Positions 25,801 through 35,300 of a stretch of 64,000 nucleotides of DNA are shown piece by piece. The position numbers were made by a program, and so were the translations under genes. The DNA is from Mesostigma viride (taxonomy: Eukaryota; Streptophyta; Mesostigmatophyceae; Mesostigmatales; Mesostigmataceae). The stretch spans positions 1 through 64,000 of the forward strand of contig RPFO01000412.1 of assembly GCA_009746045.1 (NCBI GenBank), written 5' to 3'. Position 1 is the first letter of the stretch. Every line of letters starts with the position of its first letter. Under the pieces are notes generated by a model. It was given only the letters and a program-made list of their open reading frames with translations, searched no databases and had not been told where the DNA came from.

Positions 25801-28800
25801 ACATAAAGACCTCCCGATCCCTTAGTCGCGCATCACAGTTGTTTCAAGGCAGGGACCGTACAAGAAGAAGGTGGTGCAGTGCACGTGACAACGACCAACA
25901 TAAAGACCTCACGAGCCCTTAGTCGCACATCACAGTTGTTTCACGGCAGGGACCGTACAAGAAGAAGGTGGTGCAGCGCACATGACAACGACCAAAATCA
26001 AGACCTCCCGAGCCCTTAGTCGCACATCACAGTTGTTTCAAGGCAGGGACCGTACAAGAAGAAGGTGATGCAGTGCACGTGACAACGACAAACATAAAGA
26101 CCTCATGAGCCCTTAGTCGCGAATCACAGTTGTTTCAAGGCAGGGACCGTACAAGAAGAAGGGGGTGCAGTGCATATGGCAACAACCAACATGAGGACCT
26201 CCCAAGCCCTTAGTCGCACATCACAGTTGTTTCAAGGCAGGGACCGTACAAGAAGAAGGTGGCGCAGGGAAGGTGACAACGACCAACATAAAGACCTCCC
26301 GAGCCCTTAGTCGCACATCACAGTTGTTTCAAGGCAGCGACCGTACAAGAAGAAGGTGGTGCAGTGCACGTGACAACAACCAACATAAAGACCTCCCGAG
26401 CCCTTGGTCGCACATCACCGTTGTGTCAAGGCACAGACCGTACAAGAAGAAGGTGGTGCAGTGCACGTGACAACAACCAACATAAAGACCTCCCGAGCCC
26501 TTAGTCGCACATCGCAGTTGTTTCAAGGCAGGGACCGTACAAGAAGAAGGGGGTGCAGCGCACGCGACAACAACCAACAACAAGACCTCCCGAGCCCTTA
26601 GTCGCACACCACAGTTCTTCCATGGCAGGGACCGTACAAGAAGAAGGGGGTGCAGTGCACGTGACAACGACCAACATAAAGACCTCCCGAGCCCTTAGTC
26701 GCACATCACAGCTGTGTCACGGCAGGGACCGTACAACAAGAAGGTGGTGCAGCGCACGTGACAACAACCGACATAAAGACCTCCCGAGCCCTTGGTCGCA
26801 CATCACCGTTGTGTCAAGGCACAGACCGTACAAGAAGAAGGTGGTGCAGTGCACGTGACAACAACCAACATAAAGACCTCCCGAGCCCTTAGTCGCACAT
26901 CGCAGTTGTTTCAAGGCAGGGACCGTACAAGAAGAAGGGGGTGCAGCGCACGCGACAACAACCAACATAAAGACCTCCCGAGCCCTTAGTCGCACACCAC
27001 AGTTCTTTCATGGCAGGGACCGTACAAGAAGAAGGGGGTGCAGTGCACGTGACAACGACCAACATAAAGACCTCCCGAGCCCTTAGTCGCACATCACAGC
27101 TGTGTCACGGCAGGGACCGTACAAGAAGAAGGTGGTGCAGCGCACGTGACAACAACCGACATAAGGACCTCACGAGCCCTTAGTCGCACATCACAGTGGT
27201 TTCAAGGCAGTGACAGTACAAGAAGAAGGTGATGCAGTGCACGTGACAACGACCAACATAAAGAGCTCCCGAGCCCTAAGTCGCACATCACAGTTGTTTC
27301 AAGGCAGGGAAATAACAAGAAGGTGGTGCAGTGCACGTGACAACGACCAACAGAAAGACCTCCCGAGCCCTTAGTCGCACATCACAGTTGTTTCAAGGCA
27401 GGGACCGTACAAACAGAAGGTGGTGCAGTGCACGTGACAACGACCAACATAAAGACCTCCCGTGCCCTTAGTCGCACATCGCAGTTGTTTCAAGGCAGGG
27501 ACCGTACAAGAAGAAGGTGATGCAGTGCACGTGACAACGACCAACATAAAGACCTCCCAAGCCCTTAGTCGCACATCACAGTTGTTTCAAGGCAGCGACC
27601 GTACAAGAAGAAGGTGGTGCAGCGCACGTGACAACAACCAACATAAAGACCTCCCGAGCCCTCAGTCGCACATCACAGTTGTTTCAAGGCAGGGACCGTA
27701 CAAGAAGAAGGTGATGCAGTGCACGTGACAACGACCAACAACAAGACCTCACGAGCCCTTAGTCGCACATCACAGTTGTTTCAAGGCAGGGATCGTACAA
27801 GCAGAAGGTGCAGCGCAAGTGACAACGACCAACATAAAGACCTCACGAGCCCTTAGTCGCACACCACAGTTCTTTCATGGCAGGGACCGTACAAGAAGAA
27901 GGGGGTGCAGTGCACGTGACAACGACCAACATAAAGACCTCCCGAGCCCTTAGTCGCACATCACAGTTGTTTCACGGCAGGGACCGTACAAGAAGAAGGT
28001 GGTGCAGCGCACGTGACAACAACCAACATAAAGACCTCACGAGCCCTTAGTCGCACATCACAGTTGTTTCAAGGCAGGGACCGTACAAGAAGAAGGTGGT
28101 GCAGTGCACGTGACAACGACCAACAACAAGACATCACGAGCCCTTCGTGGCACATCACAGTTGTTTCAAGGCAGGGATCGTACAAGCAGAAGGTGCAGCG
28201 CAAGTGACAACGACCAACATAAAGACCTCCCGAGCCCTCAGTCGCACATCACAGTTGTTTCAAGGCAGGGACCGTACAAGAAGAAGGTGATGCAGTGCAC
28301 GTGACAACGACCAACATAAAGACCTCACGAGCCCTTCGTGGCACATCACAGTTGTTTCAAGGCAGGGATCGTACAAGCAGAAGGTGCAGCGCAAGTGACA
28401 ACGACCAACATAAAGACCTTACGAGCCCTTAGTCGCACATCACCGTTGTGTCAAGGCACAGACCGTACAAGAAGAAGGGGGTGCAGTGCACGTGACAACG
28501 ACCAACATAAAGACCTCCCGAGCCCTTAGTCGCACATCACAGTTGTTTCACGGCAGGGACCGTACAAGAAGAAGGGGGTGCAGCGCACGTGACAACAACC
28601 AACATAAAGACCTCCCGAGCCCTTAGTCGCACATCGCAGTTGTGTCACGGCAGGGACCGTACAAGAAGAAGGGAGTGCAGTGTACGTGACAACGACCAAC
28701 ATAAAGACCTCCCGAGCCCTTAGTCGCACATCACAGTTCTTTCATGGCAGGGACCGTACAAGAAGGTGGTGCAGTGCACGTGAGAACAACCAACATAAAG

Positions 28801-29076
28801 ACCTCCCGAGCCCTTAGCCACATCACAGTTGTTTCAGGCAGACAGAAAAAGAAGAAGGTGGTGCAGTGCACGTGACAACGACCAACAAAAGCAACCAGCA
28901 ACAAGACCGACAAAATGACCACACGTGACTGCCATTACTAGACCACAGTCCGTACCAGAGGAAAAGCTATGCTGCGGTTGGGTCGTGCACTGCACCAGTA
29001 AACAAAACTTCGAGGAGAACATATTGTAACAATTGTGAGAAAATTTGTACTAGTTTTCCTAGGAGCAACCACCTGG
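22861..29076. repeat. 97-bp satellite tandem array 2 / segmental duplication copy B
   Basis: About 62 satellite units followed by ~180 bp of non-satellite flank, essentially identical to 6,517-12,739. The copy diverges from copy A only in a few bases around 28,817-28,850. At 29,076 it leaves the duplicated segment within cacctggcaaat, where copy A has cacctggaaaat. As in array 1, the open frames are not genes. Confidence 0.95.
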
Positions 29077-29084
29077 CAAATGCC

Positions 29085-29535
29085 ACCACATGCAAGAAGC
29101 CACAAGCCGGGGACATGCAGTCATCACAAGGATGGTAACTGCCGGCAGTGCCACGCCATGCAAGACCCCACAAGCCATCCTTGCGTCAAGGGGACATGCA
29201 GTCATCACAAGGAGCGGTAACTGCCGGCAGTGCCACGCCATGCAAGACCCTACAAGCCGTCCTTGCATAAAGGGGACATGCAGTCATCACAAGGAGTGGT
29301 AACTGCCGGCAGTGCCACGCCATGCAAGACCCCACAAGCCATCCTTGCATAAAGGGGACATGCAGTCATCACAAGGAGTGGTAACTGCCGGCAGTGCCAC
29401 CCCATGCAAGAACACACAAGCCGGGGACATGCAGTCATCAAGGATGGTAACTGCCGGCAGTGCTACCCCATGCAAGAACCCACAAGCCAGCCATGCAATC
29501 ATCACAGGAGTGGTAACTGCCGGCAGTGCGCGGCC
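29085..29535. repeat. ~82-bp minisatellite, six copies
   Basis: Units begin at ggggacatgcagtcatcac (29,109, 29,190, 29,272, 29,354, 29,423 and a diverged start at ~29,491), giving periods of 81, 82, 82, 69 and 68 bp. The last two units lack an internal segment. Each contains taactgccggcagtg, whose ctgccggcag is a perfect 10-bp palindrome. Confidence 0.9.
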
Positions 29536-29760
29536 CTAACGTTAATTCCCACACCCCCTCTGCTAACGTTAGTTTCCACACCCCTCTTCTAACGTTAGTT
29601 TCCACACCCCTCTGCTAACGTTAGTGCCCACCCCCTCGGCTAACGTTAATTCCCACACACCCTCTGTTAACGTAAGGTCCCACACCCGTCTGCTAACGTA
29701 AGTACGTGCCCCTCCCCCTCTACTATCGTTAATTCCCTCCCCCCTTTACTAACGGCCCCG
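29536..29760. repeat. CTAACGTTAGT minisatellite, block 1
   Basis: About nine copies of a ~27-bp GC-rich unit with a central taacgtta palindrome followed by a pyrimidine-rich cccacacccc(t)ctg linker. Some units are decayed (ctatcgtt, gttaacgtaa). Similar blocks are at 30,025-30,095 and 30,368-30,800. Confidence 0.9.
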
Positions 29761-30367
29761 GGCAGCCTCCTGGTTTGTCTGTAATATGGAGGCAGATGGT
29801 ACGCAAGGATAGATGGCAAGTAGTGATGAAGGATCTACCACCCCCAAGCCTGTGGGGGCTCCGCGTGTGACCAAGTATGGCATTCATAGCGATTCGGGCC
29901 GCGGTGCCCACACCCCTGTAACTAGGACCTAGATAGCTTACACCATCCATTCCATCCCATGCCCCTCCCACTGAGGACTTATGCTCACGTGACGCAGTCA
30001 CGTGTCTATTAATTAATAAATTAATTTACTAACGTTAGTCCACAGCCCCCTCTGCTAACGTAAGTGCCCTCCCCCCCCTGTTATCGTTAATGCCCACCCC
30101 CCTTAAAAAATTAAATTAAATTAAATTATAACATGCCTCCGTGGGGAGATCATGTAGCACATATTCCGTGATGGATGGGGTGGAGGAAGCCGCCTGATCG
30201 AACTATCCTAACTCTAAGCTATCTAGAAAATACTAACTACACTACTCATCAAAACGCCTCCTCCGCTTGGGGGGAGGGGGCTTGCCCACAGGGTCGGGCG
30301 TGTGCGCCTTGACAATCTTCTTCCGCCGTGTCTTGTCCTGCATGGCAGTCCAAGACGGGAGAGTCCC
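29761..30367. other. Unique sequence interrupting the CTAACGTTAGT repeats
   Basis: Two non-repetitive stretches, 29,761-30,020 and ~30,110-30,367, separate CTAACGTTAGT repeat blocks, with a small block of three units at 30,025-30,095. No gene recognised. Both stretches have flat composition and short open frames only. Confidence 0.5.
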
Positions 30368-30802
30368 ACCCCCCTTCACTAACGTTATTCCCCAGCCCCC
30401 TCTGCTAACGTTAGTGCCCGCACCCCTTTACAAACTTTAGTGCTCGTGCCCCTCTGCTAACGTTAGTGCCCGTGCTCCTTTATTAACGTTAGTGCCCCCC
30501 CCCTCCCCCCCTCTGCTAACGTTAGTGCCCGTGCCCCTTCACTAACGTTATTCCCCAGCCCCCTCTGCTAACGTAAGTGCCCGCGCCCCTTTACAAACTT
30601 TAGTGCTCGTGCCCCTCTGCTAACGTTAGTGCCCGTGCTCCTTTACTAACGTTAGTGCCCAGCCCCCTCTGCTAACGTTAGTGCCCGTGCCCCTTCACTA
30701 ACGTTAGCGCCCGTGCCCCTTCACTAACGTTAGTGCCCGTGCCCCTCTGCTAACGTTATTCCCCAGCCCCCTCTGCTATCGCTAATGCCCGTGCCCCTTT
30801 AT
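30368..30802. repeat. CTAACGTTAGT minisatellite, block 2
   Basis: Roughly fifteen copies of the ~27-bp unit with linker gtgcccgtgcccctctg or gtgcccgtgccccttca. A higher-order duplication is visible: 30,375-30,480 closely resembles 30,538-30,660. Confidence 0.9.
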
Positions 30803-30807
30803 ATTTG

Positions 30808-31232
30808 GACCAGGAACACATCCCACAACTAGGCTCGACTATCCCACAACCAGGAACCCATCCCACAACCAGGAACGAGTATCCCACAACTGAACTAGGA
30901 ACGTGTATCCCACAACCAAGAACAAGTATCCTACAACCAGGAACGTGCATCCCACAACCAGGAACGTGCATCCCACAACCAGGAACGACTATCCCACAAC
31001 TAGGAACGTGTATCCCACAACCAGGAACAAGTATCCTACAACCAGGAACGTGTTTCCCACAACCAGGAACATGTATCCCACAACCACGAACGAATTTCCC
31101 ACCACCAGGAACAAGTATCCCACAACCAGGAACACATCCCACAACCAGGAAAGTGCATCCCACAACCAGGAACAAGTATCCCAAAACAAGGAACACATCC
31201 CACAACCAGGAACGTGTATCCCACAACTAGTC
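30808..31232. repeat. 21-bp minisatellite (caggaacgtgtatcccacaac)
   Basis: About twenty copies of a 21-bp unit such as ccaggaacgtgtatcccaca, with some 15- and 27-bp variants. Because 21 is a multiple of 3, all units stay in phase and produce open frames of 114-156 codons on both strands (repeating CIPQPGT-like or GCGIHVP-like heptads). Frames open on both strands at once and with no flanking gene structure argue that it is non-coding. Confidence 0.9.
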
Positions 31233-31734
31233 GCGCAGTCGGTCTGAATGACTGGCATTATAACGAGCGTCATATTCGTCTCCGGCTTGGCAGTGCCGTC
31301 ATCCTGCATACAAAAAGCACATTGGAGCCAGCACTTTCCCGCGGGTTGTAGCCGATATTCCTCCATGCAGCGATATTCACCAATGCGCTATCAATAAACA
31401 AGTCGACACCATCCGGGTATGTAAAAAAAGCACGCTGCTGGCCACGACGGTCACGGCGATGATGAACGACAATAACAAGAACGCCTAATAGCAGGCGTCA
31501 TACAAACTAGAACAGACTGGAACAACTACTTACCCGGTCGTCTGTGATCTTGACACAGAGCCTGGTTTACAAGGAAGCGAGGGAAACCGGCCACTATGAG
31601 CACCCCTACTTAACCCACATAATGAAGGTTAGGAATCCTCCCCATCATGCTAACCGTAGACTCGGTGAAACGCCCCATGCTACAAATACGATAGCCCAGC
31701 AACGACTACTTGCGGCCATCACCTTGTCCAGTTC
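31233..31734. other. Spacer, no gene recognised
   Basis: Between the 21-bp minisatellite and dispersed repeat B. Only short open frames; no domain seen. Confidence 0.5.
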
Positions 31735-31951
31735 TGGCTGGCTGTGCGGCGGTAATTTTACCAAGTTTAAAAATGTTACGCCGCACCAGTCTGTGCTTTT
31801 TTACGTAGTACCAGTGTAGTGTAGAAATCTGCCAAAAGAGCAAACGCCCAAAGCCAACTTCCAAGACGCCCAAAGCCAATTCCAAGACGCCCAAAGCCCA
31901 AAGGCGGGCGAGTCTGGCGCGGCGCCGGCCATTGGGCCCCGGAATAAGAAA
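31735..31951 (-). repeat. Dispersed repeat B, copy 2 (interrupted by copia insertion)
   Basis: The inverse of 20,660-20,900, containing the same (ccaagacgcccaaagcc)n units and ending ggccccggaataagaaa directly at the start of the copia LTR. The repeat resumes after the copia element at 43,569 with agaaatac, so the retrotransposon landed inside this copy. Confidence 0.8.
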
Positions 31952-32351
31952 TGTCAGAAGTATCGACACACCTGCCTGAAACTAGTACTTATAGTTTAGT
32001 GCTAGCTCTGGACTACATGGACGGGCATGTGCCGCATGTTTAAGTTCTGTTCCATAAGTGACCCAGTCATTCTGTGACTGACCTTGAACTTTGGTTGTGA
32101 ATGGTTGGCTTGAGATCACGTTATGATTGTAACTGCCACACAGTCAGAAAAGAACCGGTTTGGTGTGGCCACGTTGTAGGTAGATCATAACTGCTACCCA
32201 GTAGCTGAGCCTGGAATTGTTTAAAAGGCGAAGCTACGCACCTTGTTTGCTCTCTCAGTACCTCACACCTCACACACTCCTGTGGTGGAACTAGCAGCCG
32301 GCCAGCTGCCGACTGAGACTTATTTTTATCTGAGTGAAATAAAGTAAAACT
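31952..32351 (+). repeat. copia 5' LTR, first part
   Basis: 400 bp matching 43,131-43,531 apart from two missing triplets (gta after ggacta, and cgc in ggcccgcacg). The match ends exactly at the LINE insertion point within gaaataaagtaaaact. It carries a TATA-like tttaaaagg near 32,220 and an AATAAA signal at the break point. Confidence 0.95.
32336..32351 (+). repeat. LINE target-site duplication, left
   Basis: gaaataaagtaaaact, repeated at 37,572-37,587. The uninterrupted site is in the 3' LTR at 43,521-43,536. Confidence 0.95.
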
Positions 32352-35300
32352 ACACAATGGATGGTGGCCCTATTTCAAGCTGGCTATGGTGGCCCTGACG
32401 GCGGACGAGATAGCACCTTACGTAGTAATCTAAACGCGAAACAAAGGGCAGATTCGGATTCAGCACGAAAAGGTACGTCTAGCCATCTCTTCTGAGGGGC
32501 GGAACAGCTAGCCGTCACTTGAAACGTGTGGGTAGAAGGAGCAGGCCTTACGAAATTCGTAAGTCCGCCCCTCGCCTCACTGTTTCTCGTGACGGCTACC
32601 CCATTATGGCATTCGGTCAGTGAGCCACGGCTCGGATTCGAAAACCCATCGGCAGGATGGACTAGGCCTGGGCCCCTCCACCTGGGTGGGCGAGTAGTCT
32701 CCTTGGAGCGTGACCTCCTGTACCCTCGGTTACCCTTTCACAGGCGCAATGACTATGGAATAGTTATCGCCACACCAGGTGATCCGCTATCACCAAGACA
32801 CCTCCATAACGACTTTTCTCAATACCTGCTGCCATTACCCAAACGTGGGTGTAATGCAGCCTTTCCAATCGCTTTGGTTCTGCTCACAGCACACTGCACA
32901 GTAGGTCTCTCTTTTAATGACTATCTCACGCCCACGCCCTGTGCATGTTGTGCCGTGTCTTTCACCTTTCGCAGGTCCAATCTCACCACGCCATGGGGAC
33001 CTACACGGAACCTACCCGGCCTGGTCCGCTGGAGCCCTGCAATGACATGAGTCAACTAACACTGGTATCGTGGAATGTCAGGGGGCTGAACACATACGGG
33101 TCACACACACCAGGGCAGGGACAGCGAATACCTCGCACACGAGAATTAGCAAATGCATTACACAACTTGCTCGAGCGCTACGTGGGCCCCTCGCATGAAA
33201 TTTGGATAGGACTGCAGGAACATAAAATCCAAGAAGCTGCCACACGCACCGCCCTTAGAGCTGCTAGAGCACTTGCACCTAGGACAGTTCACCGTTGGGC
33301 ATGGGCACGCGGTACACAAGGGGGCACTGCCCTCATTCAATACCGTAAACCTCCCAACCCTACGCTGACATGCCAGGACTGGGCTATAGCTACCGACACA
33401 GCGGAGGCTAGATGGCAGGGCCGTTGGACGCGGCAGTCCATTACATGGGCAGGAAATAAGGGATACATTATTAGTGTATATGCCCCAACCGAGCCAACGG
33501 ATCAAGCCTCATTCTACCCTTCCCTCTTCAAAATGGCCGCTGACCTTATCTCACAGGGGTTCGAAATTGCGTTGATGGGCGATTTCAATATAGACCTGGA
33601 TGAACACCCCCCTATACGCACAGCGGCCTTCAGTAAACAGATCATGGACCTGAACTTACAGGATGTCATCCGCTCACGAGACCACGGGCCCACTTGGCTG
33701 GCCACACGTTTAAATGTACGCACTACTCGTCGTCTTGATAAAATCTACATCACACCCGCATGGGCGGACCTAGTTTGCTACGCATCGGTCGACCGTTCTG
33801 TTAATTTTTCTGATCACTACCCACTCATCGTTACCCTTGCCCATCACACCAACTCCGCCCGGGGCCCCGGCATTCCCCGCTTAAACAAACACCTACTCGC
33901 GGACGATAAGTACTACCTTGAGATCATGACACGCTGGCAGTCGTGGAGAGCCAGCAAGGGTAGCTACACAGACTGCTGCAGCTGGATGCAGGAGGGCCTA
34001 GCTAACATTCTAGAATTTTCCCAACTGTATTCACAAAATATCCGCCGCCAGAAAGGACAGGACTATCGGTACTACCAACGCATAGTGAATAAACTCCAAG
34101 CGAAGCCTACCCTGTATCAATCGGAACTAACAAAACTTCAAAGAGCTCAGACCGAACTTGACAAACTACGTTTCGAGCGTCACACATTAGCACTAGACTC
34201 AGAAAATCTGTGGTGGCACCAGGTAGGAGAGAGAATGACCAAAGAGTTCTTTGCTCTGATTCCTACCCCTAAAGCTCACTCCTCTATCACGGAAATCCAA
34301 GACGAACACGGCAGCCACCGAGACATCACCTCCATACTACAGAGTGGTCACCGTTACTACTCAGCTCTCTTTCTAAACGAACCCCATCCTGACTCATCTG
34401 CAGCCATGCAAAAAATCCTACATGCCATTCCCCGTCGCCTTACACCAGCTCAACAGCAGGAACTCGATCAAATCCCCTCCATGGAAGAGGCCACAACAGC
34501 TATGGAACACATCAAAACCGGTAGCGCCCCCGGGGTCGACGGTCTGCCTATTGAATTCTGGAAAACGTTCTGGTCCCTTCTACACATAGATTTCTACGAA
34601 TGTATTCTTGAAATTTGGCGGCACGGTAAGGTGAGCGGCAGATGGGCTGAATCTGCGCTTATCTTACTGTACAAAAAAGGAGACAAGACTCTATGGAAAA
34701 ACTACCGCCCAATCCGTCTCCTTACGGTAGCGTACAAAATCATCAGTAAAATAATCCAACGACGCTTATACACCGTCCTAGACTTCCTCATTGGTCCGGA
34801 GCAAGTGGGCTTTAGGGCCAATCTCCACATCAACGACAGCATTACCCTCATCATGGACATTGTGGAAAAAGCCTGGCGCGACGATATAGAGGGTTTCATA
34901 TTGTTTTGGGATTTTGAAAAAGCCTTTGACCGTATGTGCTGGGAATACCTAGAACACATTCTAACCGCACTAGGATTTGGCCCACAACTCATGACCGTCA
35001 TTATGGGTATGATCAAATCCCTGGCTTGGTATTTACTAATAGACGGACACAAGTCAGCGACCGGCGCTAGCTCACGATCGCTACCACAAGGAGATTGCAT
35101 GTCCCCTATTCTATTTCTCTTGGCCCACGCAGGACTCTACTGGCTACACCAGAACGATCCTCGCATTCGGGGCTTCCCGACAGGTAACGGTAAAGGTATA
35201 TTCCAAACGGCTTATGTGGATGACACAACAAATGTTTGTATCTCTCTGCCTGAAGTGCATGCTGTCATGGATAATATCACTACCTATTCTGTTGCCACAC

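Noticed and set aside
22778-28922. The same open frames in the second array
   Set aside because: Exact duplicates of the satellite frames in copy A; not genes.
30756-31366. Open frames of 114-156 codons with CIPQPGT or GCGIHVP heptads
   Set aside because: Products of a 21-bp minisatellite open on both strands; no flanking exon structure.
32526-33050. Separate LINE ORF1
   Set aside because: 174 codons overlapping the main ORF, no gag-like zinc finger or coiled coil; GC-rich leader gives open frames by chance.
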